Assembly (NCBI GenBank): GCA_030373505.1
Contig: JAUCYS010000001.1
Span: forward strand, 370,864 to 434,863
DNA: 64,000 nt
Reading direction: 5' to 3'
DNA from: Parasphingorhabdus sp.
GTDB lineage: Bacteria > Pseudomonadota > Alphaproteobacteria > Sphingomonadales > Sphingomonadaceae
The stretch's first letter is position 1. Every line of letters begins with the position of its first letter. Positions 30,240 through 40,763 of the stretch are shown one piece after another. The notes under the pieces are model-generated. The model was not told the DNA's origin. It saw only the letters and a list, made by a program, of their open reading frames with translations, and searched no databases. The translations under genes and the position numbers were made by a program.

Positions 30240-31013
30240 TCAGTATCCCTGTACGGAACCGCCATCCACCTGGATCGCGGTTCCCGTTATATAGCTAGCT
30301 GCGTCTGATCCCAGAAACACCGCCAGATTGGCAATCTCATCCGGCCGGCCGATCCGCTGCATCGGGATCTGCGCCGCCAGCGCTGCGGCGATCTCGTCGA
30401 TACTCTTGCCGGATGCGGCGGATTGCTGCTCGAGGATCTGCGCGACCCGGTCCGTCTGGGTGAAGCCGGGGCAGACCGTATTGACCAGCACATTGTCCGC
30501 CGCCACCTGATTGGCCAGCGTCTTGGCCCAGCCCAGAACCGCCATGCGAATGCTGTTGGAAAGCGTCAAGCCCGGAACCGGCTGCTTGACGCCGGACGAG
30601 GAGATATTGATGATCCGCCCCCATTTCTGCGCCCGCATATGCGGCAGCACCAGCCGCGTCGTTCGCACCACGGACATCAGGGTCAATTCTATCGCCTTGT
30701 CCCAGTCTTCGTCAGACAGGTCCGCAAACAGCCCGGGCGGCGGCCCGCCGGCATTGTTCACCAGGATATCGATACCGCCAAATTCATCGGTGACGGCGGC
30801 AAGGACGCCATCGATATCACCGGATTGCGACACGTCGCCGGTCAGCGCCAGACAGCCTGGCATTTGCGCCGCGGCGGCATCCAGCTTGTCCCGGGACCGG
30901 CTGCAAATCGCCACTTCCGCTCCGCAGGCATGATATCCCATCGCGGTTGCCAGCCCGATGCCCTTGCTGCCGGCAGTCACCAGCACGACCCTGTCGTTCA
31001 GATTCAGTTTCAT
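30240..31013 (-). CDS. SDR family oxidoreductase
   Basis: VLVTAGSKGIGLATA, DILVNNAGGPPPG, C-terminal YITGTAIQVDGGSVQGY; start MKLNLNDRV at 31013. Confidence 0.92.
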   Translation of the reverse strand: MKLNLNDRVVLVTAGSKGIGLATAMGYHACGAEVAICSRSRDKLDAAAAQMPGCLALTGDVSQSGDIDGVLAAVTDEFGGIDILVNNAGGPPPGLFADLSDEDWDKAIELTLMSVVRTTRLVLPHMRAQKWGRIINISSSGVKQPVPGLTLSNSIRMAVLGWAKTLANQVAADNVLVNTVCPGFTQTDRVAQILEQQSAASGKSIDEIAAALAAQIPMQRIGRPDEIANLAVFLGSDAASYITGTAIQVDGGSVQGY

Positions 31014-31180
31014 GGGCCGATATGTGGCGGATCGGAATGCCGATGTATAGGGCGAAAAATGCCAGTGGTTTTTCCCCATCCGGTCGGGGCAGGCGCGATG
31101 ATCGGGTCCGCTGCCCTGGTTTCACGGCCATGCCGAAATCCCGCTTGCCTTATCGATGAAATAGGCCAAAACATGCGGGC

Positions 31181-32350
31181 ATGTCGGAGGATTTGGAAGC
31201 ATTGGGCACGGCGGTGGAAGGCGTTCTGGTTGCCAGGGCAGCCGACGGCGAGGAGCGACTCGTCCGGGCGGAAGGCGAAGGGGGCGGTCCATGCCTGAAT
31301 TGCGGAACGCCAGTGACGGACCATTATTGCGGCCATTGCGGCCAGGCGCTGCATGTCCACCGCTCGATCGGCGCCTTCTGGCACGATATCCTGCACGGCG
31401 TTCTCCATTTCGAGGGAAAATTCTGGCGGACCTTGCCGCTGCTTGCCTGGAAGCCGGGCGAACTCACCCGGCGCTATGTCCATGGCGAGCGTGCGCGGTT
31501 CATCTCGCCGATGGCGCTGTTCCTGTTTTCGGTGTTCCTGATGTTCGCGATCTTCTCCTATATCGGGACGCCGTTTTCCGGGGCAGGGGGCGGCAGCGCC
31601 GGTCAGGGCGCGGACAGTTTTCCGGAGGCTGTTGAAGCCCAGTCGCGCGAACTGGAAGACAGGATAAGCGCCGCCGAGGCGCAATTGGCGCAAATGCCGG
31701 GAAACACAGCCGAAGCGGATCAATTGCGCCAGGAAATTGTCGAATATAAGCGCGGACGCAATCTGATGGCATCCATGACCCTGAGCGAGCTGCCCTATCC
31801 GGATGTCGGAATTGGCGACGCCGACACCGGTACAATGGAGCAGGCCGGGCCGGAAGGTCTGGTCGTCAACAGTGACGACCAATTTCAGCTCTGGGACGGA
31901 TGGAAGGACTCGGCACTCGGTCGCAAGCTGATGGGCGGTATCCAGAAGGCCAATAAAAATCCCAGCCTGCTGCTCTACAAGCTGAAGGCCAACGGCTATA
32001 AATTCGCCTGGCTGCTGATCCCGATATCGCTGCCGTTCGTCTGGCTGACGCTGATTGGCCGGCGGGGCTTTCAATTCTACGATCATGCGGTATTCACCAC
32101 CTATTCGATCAGCTTCATGTCGCTGCTGTTCATCGGCTGCGCGATCCTCGCCGCGATCGGCGTTCCCGCTACCCTATGGGCTCTGCTGCTAGTCTTCTAT
32201 CCGCCTTTCCACATGTACCGGCAGCTGCGCCATGCCTATCCGATGTCGCGTTTCGAGGCCCTGGTCCGGACGTCCTTTTTGTTGCTGTTCACCGTCATCA
32301 GCCTGTCTTTATTCTTCGCTATTTTGCTCGCTCTAGGCATTTTGGGATAA
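31181..32350 (+). CDS. DUF3667-type membrane protein
   Basis: CLNCGTPVTDHYCGHCGQ zinc ribbon followed by HRSIGAFWHDILHGVLHFEGKFWRTLPLL and TM segments. Confidence 0.8.
   Translation: MSEDLEALGTAVEGVLVARAADGEERLVRAEGEGGGPCLNCGTPVTDHYCGHCGQALHVHRSIGAFWHDILHGVLHFEGKFWRTLPLLAWKPGELTRRYVHGERARFISPMALFLFSVFLMFAIFSYIGTPFSGAGGGSAGQGADSFPEAVEAQSRELEDRISAAEAQLAQMPGNTAEADQLRQEIVEYKRGRNLMASMTLSELPYPDVGIGDADTGTMEQAGPEGLVVNSDDQFQLWDGWKDSALGRKLMGGIQKANKNPSLLLYKLKANGYKFAWLLIPISLPFVWLTLIGRRGFQFYDHAVFTTYSISFMSLLFIGCAILAAIGVPATLWALLLVFYPPFHMYRQLRHAYPMSRFEALVRTSFLLLFTVISLSLFFAILLALGILG
32292..32309 (+). promoter_or_regulatory. Candidate Pho-box-like repeat upstream of phoD-like gene
   Basis: CCGTCAT-CAGC-CTGTCTT, 11-nt spacing, about 45 nt upstream of the ATG at 32355; lies inside the end of the upstream CDS. 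Confidence 0.4.
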
Positions 32351-32354
32351 AATC

Positions 32355-34010
32355 ATGACAATCAATATCGATCGCCGCCAGTTGATGGCGTTGGGAACAG
32401 TCGGCCTCGGCGCACTCAGCGTGCCGGCTTCTGCGGCCTTGATGAGCGCAAAGGGCTTTACCCACGGCGTCGCCAGCGGAGAGCCCTCGCAAGGCTCCGT
32501 GCTGCTGTGGACGCGCCATGTCGGCAACGGGGACACAAAGCTGACGGCGGAAATTTCGCCCAACGCCGAATTTTCGGGTGCCCGGATTGCGGGGGAAGTC
32601 ACGGCGCTTGCCGACCGCGATCATATTGCCAAGATCACGGTTCCGGATCTCGACCCCGACAGCTGGTATTTCTATCGCTTCATTGCCCCGGATGGCTCAA
32701 AGTCCCAGGTCGGCCGGACCCGTACCCTTCCGGAAGGGCAAACAGAACAATTCAATATCGGTGTGGTCGGCTGTTCCAATCTGCCTTTCGGCTATTTCAA
32801 TGCCTATGCCCATGCGGCGCAGAACAGCGCGCTCGACCTCATGGTCCACACTGGCGACTATATCTACGAATATCCCGCAGGGACATATCCGTCGCGGGAG
32901 CAGGCCGTGGCCGGCCGGTCTGTGGATCCGCTTTCCGAAATCGTCCAGCTCGCGGATTATCGTCTGCGCTATGCCGCCTACCGCAAGGACCCCGATCTGC
33001 AGCGCCTGCATCAGGTGCTGCCGATGATTGCGATGTGGGACGACCATGAATTTGCCAATGACGCCTATACGGACGGTGCGCAAAATCACGATGCCAGCGA
33101 AGGCGACTGGGAAGTGCGCAAACGCATCGCCGAGCGCGTCTATCGCGAATGGATGCCGGTCAGCGACCGGGACTATGGCAGCCCCCGCTGGAGCGAATAT
33201 CAGATCGGCGATCTCGCCACCCTGTTCCTGACCGAAAGCCGGATCAGCGCGCGCAGCAAGCAGCTTGATCTCGGCGAGGCGCTGAAGGGGCAGGAGGATA
33301 TCCAGAAGGCGATCGCAAATTTCCGCGACACCGCCTGGCAGGATCCCGCGCGCGAAATGATCGGCGGCGAGCAGCAGGCCTGGCTGGCCTCGGCGATGCG
33401 CAAATCGAAGGCGACCGGCACCAAGTGGCAGGTCTGGTCGCAGCAATGCGTGATGGGCGAGCTGCAATTGCCACAGGAAGCGGCCAATTGGGTGGCTCCC
33501 GATGCCCCGGCCTATGCCAAGCAACGGCTGGCGGTCGGCGCGCTGGCAGCCAAAATGGGTCTGCCGATCAATTTCGACAGCTGGGACGGCTATCCCAAGG
33601 CGCGCGAGCGGGCCCTGAAAGGCGCGCAGGCCGCAGATGCCGATCTGATCGTGCTGTCCGGTGACAGCCACAATGGCTGGGCGTTCAATCTGGCGACCGA
33701 GGATGGTCAGGCCGGTGTGGAATTTGGCGGGCACAGCGTGACTTCTCCGGGCCTCGAATCCTATCTGTCAGGCGCAACGCCAGACGTCGCGGCGAAAGCA
33801 TTGCGGGAAGCCAACAGTCAGCTGCAGTGGACCGACACGTCCAACCGCGGCTATATGACCGTCGCTCTGACCCCTGAAAAAAGCCACCTCGACCTGGCAT
33901 TTTTCTGGACCACGATTCGGGCCAAATCGACGGCCCTGCGCGGCAGTGCCCAGCCAGACGGTGTTGCGGGGTGCGAACCGGCTGACCTAAATCCCTGTCC
34001 GGCATGCTAG
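32355..34010 (+). CDS. phoD: PhoD-like alkaline phosphatase
   Basis: GVASGEPSQGSVLLWTRH, MVHTGDYIYEYPAGTYPSR, MIAMWDDHEFANDAYTDGAQNH, LSGDSHNGWAF; Tat-like N-terminus (DRRQLMALG). Confidence 0.9.
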   Translation: MTINIDRRQLMALGTVGLGALSVPASAALMSAKGFTHGVASGEPSQGSVLLWTRHVGNGDTKLTAEISPNAEFSGARIAGEVTALADRDHIAKITVPDLDPDSWYFYRFIAPDGSKSQVGRTRTLPEGQTEQFNIGVVGCSNLPFGYFNAYAHAAQNSALDLMVHTGDYIYEYPAGTYPSREQAVAGRSVDPLSEIVQLADYRLRYAAYRKDPDLQRLHQVLPMIAMWDDHEFANDAYTDGAQNHDASEGDWEVRKRIAERVYREWMPVSDRDYGSPRWSEYQIGDLATLFLTESRISARSKQLDLGEALKGQEDIQKAIANFRDTAWQDPAREMIGGEQQAWLASAMRKSKATGTKWQVWSQQCVMGELQLPQEAANWVAPDAPAYAKQRLAVGALAAKMGLPINFDSWDGYPKARERALKGAQAADADLIVLSGDSHNGWAFNLATEDGQAGVEFGGHSVTSPGLESYLSGATPDVAAKALREANSQLQWTDTSNRGYMTVALTPEKSHLDLAFFWTTIRAKSTALRGSAQPDGVAGCEPADLNPCPAC

Positions 34011-34093
34011 CAGCGCACACAAGGTCTCGACATTCGCATTAAAAGTACGCAAAGCACCCGCTCCTGATAACTTAGCGTAAGAGACGACCGATA

Positions 34094-35272
34094 ATGTCTG
34101 AAGAATTTTACCGCATCAAGCGCCTGCCGCCCTATGTCTTCGCAGAAGTGAACGCGATGAAGGCGGAAGCGCGGGCCCGCGGTGAGGATATTATCGATCT
34201 CGGCATGGGCAATCCGGACGGCATGCCGGCGAAGCATGTGATCGACAAGCTGTGCGAAACGGCCAATGATCCGACGGCGCATCGCTATTCGGCATCCAAG
34301 GGGATCAAGGGTCTGCGCAAGGCACAGGCCGCCTATTACAAGCGTCGCTTTGACGTGGATCTCGATCCGGAGAGCGAGGTCATCGTGACTCTCGGTTCCA
34401 AGGAAGGGCTCGCCAATCTGGCGCAGGCGATCACCGCGCCCGGCGATGTCGTGCTGGCACCCAATCCCTCCTATCCGATCCACACCTTCGGCTTCATCAT
34501 TGCCGGAGCGGCGATCCGCTCAATCCCGGCGGCGCCTGGGCCGGATTTCTTCACACGGCTGGAATATGCAATGAGCTATTCCGTGCCGAAGCCGTCGGTG
34601 CTGGTGATGGGCTATCCGAGCAACCCGACCGCCTATGTCGCCGATCTCGATTTCTACCAGAAGGTCGTTGATTTCGCGCGCGAGCATAAATTGTGGGTAA
34701 TCAGCGATCTCGCCTATGCCGAGATTTATTTTGGCGATACGCCGACGCCCTCGATGCTGCAGATCGACGGGGCGAAGGATTGCGTGGTAGAATTTACCAG
34801 CATGTCCAAGACCTATTCCATGCCCGGCTGGCGGATGGGCTTTGCGGTCGGCAACCAGCAGCTGATCGGCGCACTGACGCGAGTGAAATCCTATCTGGAT
34901 TATGGCGCGTTCACCCCGATCCAGGTCGCCGCAACAGCAGCGCTCAATGGCCCGCAAGACATCATCGAGGAAAATCGCGCGCTCTATAAAAAGCGCCGGG
35001 ACATCATGGTCGAAAGCTTTGGCCGCGCGGGCTGGGATATTCCGGCACCGGAAGCGAGCATGTTCGCCTGGGCCCCGATCCCGGAGCAGTTCAAGCATCT
35101 CGGGTCGATGGAATTTTCCAAGCGGCTGATCGCCGAAGCGGGCGTCGCGGTGGCGCCGGGTCCCGGCTTTGGCGACGAGGGCGAAGGCTTTGTCCGGCTG
35201 GCGCTGGTCGAGAACGAGCAGCGCATCCGTCAGGCAGCGCGCAACATCAAGAAATTCCTCAGCAAGGGCTGA
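34094..35272 (+). CDS. Class I/II PLP-dependent aminotransferase (AlaC/LL-DAP aminotransferase-like)
   Basis: DLGMGNPDGMP, HRYSASKGIKGLRKA, ISDLAYAEIYF, SMSKTYSMPGWRMGF (PLP lysine). Confidence 0.92.
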   Translation: MSEEFYRIKRLPPYVFAEVNAMKAEARARGEDIIDLGMGNPDGMPAKHVIDKLCETANDPTAHRYSASKGIKGLRKAQAAYYKRRFDVDLDPESEVIVTLGSKEGLANLAQAITAPGDVVLAPNPSYPIHTFGFIIAGAAIRSIPAAPGPDFFTRLEYAMSYSVPKPSVLVMGYPSNPTAYVADLDFYQKVVDFAREHKLWVISDLAYAEIYFGDTPTPSMLQIDGAKDCVVEFTSMSKTYSMPGWRMGFAVGNQQLIGALTRVKSYLDYGAFTPIQVAATAALNGPQDIIEENRALYKKRRDIMVESFGRAGWDIPAPEASMFAWAPIPEQFKHLGSMEFSKRLIAEAGVAVAPGPGFGDEGEGFVRLALVENEQRIRQAARNIKKFLSKG

Positions 35273-35323
35273 TCAGTCCAGGAGCTGGAGGCTGGCGACC
35301 GAAATGGCGCGCCAGCCCGCCTC

Positions 35324-36211
35324 TCAGGCGGCTTCCGGCTGCCACGGACCAGCATGATATCGGGGCAGCGGGTGGCTGGCCAGTCCGGCCAGCCATAGTG
35401 CGCCAATTGTGCTGTCAAGCTCGCGCGGTTCGAAAGGGTCCAGACCGGAACCGGGATAGAATGTGACTTCGCCGAATTTCGGTTCGCCGGCAATTTCGTA
35501 GAAATCAATCCGCGCGAAAGCAAAATCGGCAGCGACCTTTTCGGCACTGTCCAAAATCCGTGCCAGATGCACCGGGGCGGAAGGAAAATTCTCGTCTTCC
35601 AGCCGGGACACCTGATTCCACTGCCGGTCGAACAAGATCCAACGATGGACGGAATAGCGATCCAGATGGACCTGGATCAGGGCGGCCTCGCCGTTGAACA
35701 CATAGACCTTATAGTCAACGGGCACGATATCATCCGCGCCCAGATAGGGCTCGACAATATAGCTTCGCGGAATGTCCCGATAGGCCCATTCGTCCAGCCA
35801 GAGGCCATAAGGCTTGCGCAACCATTTCGCCGACCGCTTTCGTGCCATCTGCCAGTCGGCCGGATTGTGGCAAATGATATTCTGGTTGCAGCCATGGCTC
35901 GCCTTCAGGATGAAGGGATAGGGCCATGACGGCTGGTCCGGCAGGTCCCGGCCGCTCCAACAGGTCGGAATCATCCAGTGACTGCCCAGTTTCTGCTCGA
36001 CCTGCTGTTTTGCCGCTATCTTGTCGGCCAGGACCGGCATCATCGGATCGCGATCGTGCAGCTTGCGCCACTGGACCAGCTCGGAAAACCGGCGCGGCGT
36101 GAGCAGATCCGGCCATCGGTGATGCCGCCAGAGGTAGAGGACATATATGCGCAAGCGGGCCGAAGGGAGGAGCCAGTGCGGGAGGGAGGGCAGGCGCCGC
36201 AGGTTCATCAC
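35324..36211 (-). CDS. TupA-like ATP-grasp / glycosyltransferase-associated protein
   Basis: FSELVQWRKLHDRDPMMPVLADKIAAKQQV, PYPFILKASHGCNQNIICHN, FAFARIDFYEIAGEPKFGEVTFYPGSGLDPFEP. Confidence 0.8.
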   Translation of the reverse strand: MMNLRRLPSLPHWLLPSARLRIYVLYLWRHHRWPDLLTPRRFSELVQWRKLHDRDPMMPVLADKIAAKQQVEQKLGSHWMIPTCWSGRDLPDQPSWPYPFILKASHGCNQNIICHNPADWQMARKRSAKWLRKPYGLWLDEWAYRDIPRSYIVEPYLGADDIVPVDYKVYVFNGEAALIQVHLDRYSVHRWILFDRQWNQVSRLEDENFPSAPVHLARILDSAEKVAADFAFARIDFYEIAGEPKFGEVTFYPGSGLDPFEPRELDSTIGALWLAGLASHPLPRYHAGPWQPEAA

Positions 36212-36437
36212 TGTTCAACGCCTCCTTCGCCCTTCGGGTTCCGGCATTTGCCGTTCCCTGCCGGTACACTTATATTTTGCTGTCCTACAACCATGCTTTT
36301 ATGCCAAGTTGCAGCATGATGTGGAACAACCCGATATATGCGTTTTTCAGGACCTTGGCGCGGCCGATCGCCCCGGTCCGGAATTTAGATTATAACCCTG
36401 TCAAGTTTGTAAAGTTCGTCCAGAAGAGCAGGCACGC

Positions 36438-37128
36438 ATGATCGATCTCTATTTCGCTCCGACCCCAAATGGCTGGAAAATTTCGGTCATGCTCGAGGAG
36501 TGCGGGCTCGACTATGATATCAAATGGGTCAACATCGGGGCGGGCGAGCAATTTGCCCCGGAATTTCTGGCGATCAGCCCCAACAACCGGATTCCGGCGA
36601 TCGTCGACCATGAGCCGGCGGATGGTGGCGAACCGGTGAGCGTGTTCGAAACCGGAGCGATCCTGATCTATCTGGCCGACAAGGCCGAACAGTTTCTGCC
36701 GCACGACCTGCGCGGCCAGATTGCCGCGACCGAATGGCTGATGTGGCAGATTGGCGGGCTGGGGACCGATGATGGGCCAGCATGGCCATTTCAAGCTCTA
36801 CGCGCCGGAGCGGATAGACTACGCCACCGAGCGCTATCGCAAGGAAGTGTTGCGGCTGTTCGGCGTGATGGACCGGCGTCTGGCGGATCATGACTATCTG
36901 GCTGGCGAGGAATACAGCATCGCCGATATCGCCTGCTTCCCTTGGGTTCAAACCTACAAAAGGCAGGAAATCGATCTTGAAGATTTCCCCAATGCGAAGC
37001 GCTGGTACGAAACGCTCAAACAGCGCGAGGGCCTGCGCCGCGGGATGGCGGTCGGCCGCGACAAATTGAATCGCAATCCGCAGGATGACGCGCGGGCGCG
37101 CAAAGTGCTGTTCGGGTTGAAGGAGTAA
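36438..37128 (+). pseudogene. Glutathione S-transferase interrupted by a 1-nt frameshift
   Basis: Frame 1 MIDLYFAPTPNGWKISVMLEE...WLMWQIGGLG; frame 2 continues PMMGQHGHFKLYAPERIDYATERYRKEVLRLFGVMDRRLA...; removal of A36765 restores one ORF. Confidence 0.8.
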
Positions 37129-37146
37129 GTGAAACGCGCACTGTGC

Positions 37147-37211
37147 TCCGCACTTGATGCGGAGCTCGGGAGGCAAAGCGCCAGCGGCCAGAGTTCCGCA
37201 TCAAGTGCGGA
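37147..37211. repeat. REP-like inverted repeat pair
   Basis: TCCGCACTTGATGCGGA (37147-37163) and its reverse complement TCCGCATCAAGTGCGGA (37195-37211) in an intergenic gap. Confidence 0.8.
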
Positions 37212-37240
37212 ACACGGCAATGAACAAAGGGAACTGATAC

Positions 37241-37864
37241 ATGAAAACCGTCGATTTTTACTTCGATCTCTCGTCCCCCTGGACCTGCCTTGCCTTCCAC
37301 AATATCCAGCCGATCATCAAAGAAAATGACGCTGCGATCATCTGGAAGCCATTTCTGGTCGGCGGCGTGTTCAACGCCGTGAATCAAGATGTCTATGCGG
37401 CGCGTGAAAATCCGTACAATCGCAAGGTCGTGCACAGTTTCCGCGTGCTCAAGGACTGGGCGGCGCTGGCCGGCCTGCCAATGAATTTTCCGAGCGAGCA
37501 TCATCCGGTCAAGTCGGTGCACGCGATGCGGCTGTGCTGCGCGCTGGAGGAGGACCAGGCGGCGCTGCACAAGTTCGCCACCGCCGCTTTTCAGGCCTAT
37601 TATGGCGAGCAGCGCAATCTCGACGATCCCGAAGTGCTGATTGCCATCGCCAATCAGGTTGGTCTGGACGGCACGGCTCTCGCCGCGCGGACGCAGGAGC
37701 AGACTATCAAGGACCGGCTTCGCGCCAATACCGAAGAGGCGATTGCGCGGGGGGCTTTTGGCTCGCCTAGCATTTTCGTGCCTTTTGGCGAGGGTGAGAG
37801 AATGTATTTTGGCAATGACCAGTTGCCCCTTGTTAACTGGGCGATTAAACAGAGCAGATTGTAA
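37241..37864 (+). CDS. 2-hydroxychromene-2-carboxylate isomerase / DsbA-family protein
   Basis: VDFYFDLSSPWTCLAFHNIQPI, VGGVFNAVNQ, GAFGSPSIFVPFGEGERMYFGNDQL. Confidence 0.85.
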   Translation: MKTVDFYFDLSSPWTCLAFHNIQPIIKENDAAIIWKPFLVGGVFNAVNQDVYAARENPYNRKVVHSFRVLKDWAALAGLPMNFPSEHHPVKSVHAMRLCCALEEDQAALHKFATAAFQAYYGEQRNLDDPEVLIAIANQVGLDGTALAARTQEQTIKDRLRANTEEAIARGAFGSPSIFVPFGEGERMYFGNDQLPLVNWAIKQSRL

Positions 37865-37880
37865 CCCCGAATCTTGGCGT

Positions 37881-37950
37881 CCGTTCCTGTCGAGCGCAGT
37901 CGAGACACCGGGGAACCATCAGGCTTCCCGACTTCGCGCGAAGCGAACGG
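37881..37950. repeat. Intergenic REP-like repeat
   Basis: CCGTTCCTGTCGAGCGCAGTCGAGACAC ... TTCGCGCGAAGCGAACGG between two CDSs. Confidence 0.6.
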
Positions 37951-37970
37951 GGAAGAGCAAAGGAAAGAAC

Positions 37971-38795
37971 ATGTCAGAACGCGTCACCATTTCCGTCACC
38001 GACCATATCGCCGATGTCCGGTTCAACCGGCCGGACAAGATGAACGCGCTGGATGCCGAGCAGATCGATGCGATCGTCGAGGCGGGCGAGAAACTGGCGG
38101 CGATGGAAGGCATCAGGGCGATCGTTCTGTCCGGAGAGGGCAGGGCCTTTTGCGCGGGACTCGATATGGGGGCTTTTGCCGCTTCCGCGGCCGCAGCGAC
38201 TGAAGCCAGCAAGGATGGCGAGCAATCGCCCCTTGCCAGTACGCTGACCGAGCGCAGCTTCGGCAATGCCAACAAATATCAGCATATCGTGCTGCTCTGG
38301 CGCAAGCTGAAAGCGCCGGTGATTGCGGCGATTCACGGGCCGTGCATCGGTGGTGGTCTGCAATTTGCCAGCGCTGCGGATATCCGCGTGGTCGCGCCGG
38401 ATGCCAAAATGTCGATCATGGAAATGCGCTGGGGCCTGATCCCCGACATGGGCAGCTTCACCACCTGGCGCAGCTTTGTCCGCGACGATATTCTGCGCGA
38501 GCTGACCTATACCAACCGGATCTTCACCGGCGAGGAAGGTAAGGAGCTGGGTTTCGTTACCCATCTGTCGGAAAATCCCTATGCCAGAGCCATGGAAATT
38601 GCCCGCGAAATCGCCAGCAAGCATCCCCAGGCGGTGCAGATCGCCAAGGATCTGATCAACAGGCTCCCCGATATGAACGAGGACGAAATCCTGATGATGG
38701 AATCGGTCGGACAGGAGAAGGTCAGCCGCACTCCCAACCAGGTCGAGGCGGTGATGGCCTTCATGGAGAAGCGGACCGCGAACTTCACAGATTGA
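37971..38795 (+). CDS. Enoyl-CoA hydratase/isomerase (crotonase) family protein
   Basis: VLSGEGRAFCAGLDMGAF, AAIHGPCIGGGLQFASAADIRVVAPDAKMSIMEMRWGLIPDMG; ATG 37971 after AAGGAAAG. Confidence 0.93.
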   Translation: MSERVTISVTDHIADVRFNRPDKMNALDAEQIDAIVEAGEKLAAMEGIRAIVLSGEGRAFCAGLDMGAFAASAAAATEASKDGEQSPLASTLTERSFGNANKYQHIVLLWRKLKAPVIAAIHGPCIGGGLQFASAADIRVVAPDAKMSIMEMRWGLIPDMGSFTTWRSFVRDDILRELTYTNRIFTGEEGKELGFVTHLSENPYARAMEIAREIASKHPQAVQIAKDLINRLPDMNEDEILMMESVGQEKVSRTPNQVEAVMAFMEKRTANFTD

Positions 38796-38815
38796 ATGGG
38801 GTTTGTAGCTGAACA

Positions 38816-38884
38816 CCGTTCGTCCTGAGCTTGTCGAAGGACCTGTCTAGGCCATAGGCACTTCGACAAACTCAGTGCGAACGG
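38816..38884. repeat. REP-like inverted repeat (GTCCTGAGCTTGTCGAAGGAC family)
   Basis: CCGTTCGTCCTGAGCTTGTCGAAGG / CACTTCGACAAACTCAGTGCGAACGG arms; related copy at 52259. Confidence 0.85.
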
Positions 38885-38903
38885 AGAGATTGACGGGAAG
38901 CGG

Positions 38904-39338
38904 CTAGCCGCTGGTCCGCATCTTCTCCAGCTCATCGACCACCGCCTGGCGGAGAGGCTTGCCCTCGCCATCGGTGCGACACACGATAACGGAATCGCAG
39001 GTGGCGATGCACTGACCATTCTGGAACATCGCCTGCGCGATCACATAGCTGGACGTGCCAATCTTGCTGACGCCCGAGCAGACCGTCACGTCGTCCGGAT
39101 AGTGGCCTTCACGCAGATAGTTGATCGTGATCGCCGCAACCATGCTGCGCTCGTTTCTCGGCCGGTCCGCCCAGGGCCGCAACTCCCGGTTGAGCCGGAC
39201 CCGGGCGCTCTCGAACAGCGCCGCAAAGGCAACATTGTTGAGATGCCGGTTGGGATCAATATCCTGGAACCGCGTCTGCATGACAACGGACACGGGATAA
39301 TTGTCAGCGATCAGCTGCCAGGGTTCGGGACGGGTCAT
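38904..39338 (-). CDS. Acyl-CoA thioesterase (hotdog fold)
   Basis: 144 aa; TRFQDIDPNRHLNNVAFAALFESARVRLNREL. Confidence 0.85.
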   Translation of the reverse strand: MTRPEPWQLIADNYPVSVVMQTRFQDIDPNRHLNNVAFAALFESARVRLNRELRPWADRPRNERSMVAAITINYLREGHYPDDVTVCSGVSKIGTSSYVIAQAMFQNGQCIATCDSVIVCRTDGEGKPLRQAVVDELEKMRTSG

Positions 39339-39344
39339 ATCCGC

Positions 39345-40763
39345 TCAGCTCATCTTCGCTACAAGGTCTTTCTGCAGCGTCTTGCAGAGATAGATATACA
39401 TGCCGCCGGCCACCAGGAATATGCCGACGATATAGATCATGGCCCAGCGCAAGCCCTCGCCGCTCGCCGTCATGCAGATCCCGGCCTTAGCCGCGCCCAA
39501 GGTAGCGACCAGATCCTCCGGACGCCCCTTGCAGATCTGGCTCGTCAGGTCTGCGGCAAACTGCGAGGCACCAAGATGGCTACTCATCAAGATATCGCTC
39601 AATATTCCCATAGCGAGAGGGCCGCAGCCATAGCCGATGAGATTGACGATGAACAGGAACAGCGCGACTGCCGTCGCTCTCGATTGCGGGCTCGCAACGC
39701 CCTGGCAGATCGTATATTGGGCGCCGAGATAGCCATAATGCAGCACCGCTGCGAACAGCAGCGTTGCCAGCGCAAACGGCACGCTGGCCGTCGTGAAGCC
39801 GATCCAGTAGAGCGGCACGCAGCCGATCAGCATGACGCCCGGCAGCCATGCGACGACATTGGGAAAGCGACCGCTCATCTTCTCGGTCAGATAGCCAGTG
39901 AAGAAGGCGCCAAAAGACGCGGCGAGCCCGAGCGGCACTGCGATCTGCAGCGTCACTTCCGAAATCGACATTTCGTGCACCCGCTGGAAAAAAGCGACCT
40001 GGAAATTGCTGACGCCATAACCGACGAAAGCGACCAGAGCGGCGGCGATCATGTTGATCCAGAAGCTGCGCTTGGCCGACAATTCGCTGATCGTCTCGGC
40101 GATGCCCATCTTGCGCGGTTTGGTTGCCGTCGGCGGATCGGCATAGCCACGGGGCGGTTCCTCGACGGTGAACAGGAAAATAAGGCCGAAAATCACTCCG
40201 GGCACGCCGAGCGCCAGAAACGCTTCGCGCCAGGAAAATAATTCCGTGATCGGTCCGCCAAAGGCGTTGGCCAGAACACCGCCGAGCGTAATGCCCATGG
40301 TGTAAATGGCGATCGCCCGGGCGCGGCTGCGCGGCGGGAAATAGTCGGAGATGATCGAGTTGGCCGCCGGTGTCAGACCGGCTTCCCCGATGCCGACGCC
40401 GATACGGAACACAAGCAGCGCCACGAAGCTGCCGGCAAGGCCGCACATCGCGGTCATCAGCGACCATAATATGACACTGGCGGCGATGATCCGGACGCGG
40501 TTCATGTGTTCCGCGAGACGGGCTATCGGAATACCCATCACCGTATACATCAGGGCAAAGCCAAAGCCGGACAACAGCCCGAACTGCCAGTCCTGCAGCT
40601 TGAATTCCTCGATAATGGGCTGTGCGACCACACCGATAAGGATGCGATCGATGAAGTTCAACGTGTAGAGAAGCATCAGCGAAATGATGACATAGTTCCG
40701 ATAGCCGCCGGACCGATATGCCAGCCCCGTATTTGTCAGGGGCTCTGCCTGTGTTGCGCTCAT
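39345..40763 (-). CDS. MFS transporter
   Basis: Multiple TM segments; [86 protein letters not shown]; start at MSATQAE. Confidence 0.93.
   Translation of the reverse strand: MSATQAEPLTNTGLAYRSGGYRNYVIISLMLLYTLNFIDRILIGVVAQPIIEEFKLQDWQFGLLSGFGFALMYTVMGIPIARLAEHMNRVRIIAASVILWSLMTAMCGLAGSFVALLVFRIGVGIGEAGLTPAANSIISDYFPPRSRARAIAIYTMGITLGGVLANAFGGPITELFSWREAFLALGVPGVIFGLIFLFTVEEPPRGYADPPTATKPRKMGIAETISELSAKRSFWINMIAAALVAFVGYGVSNFQVAFFQRVHEMSISEVTLQIAVPLGLAASFGAFFTGYLTEKMSGRFPNVVAWLPGVMLIGCVPLYWIGFTTASVPFALATLLFAAVLHYGYLGAQYTICQGVASPQSRATAVALFLFIVNLIGYGCGPLAMGILSDILMSSHLGASQFAADLTSQICKGRPEDLVATLGAAKAGICMTASGEGLRWAMIYIVGIFLVAGGMYIYLCKTLQKDLVAKMS

Noticed and set aside
37641-37970. N-terminal extension of the crotonase ORF
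   Set aside because: Overlaps the isomerase CDS out of frame and a REP-like repeat; ATG 37971 with an upstream AAGGAAAG is better.
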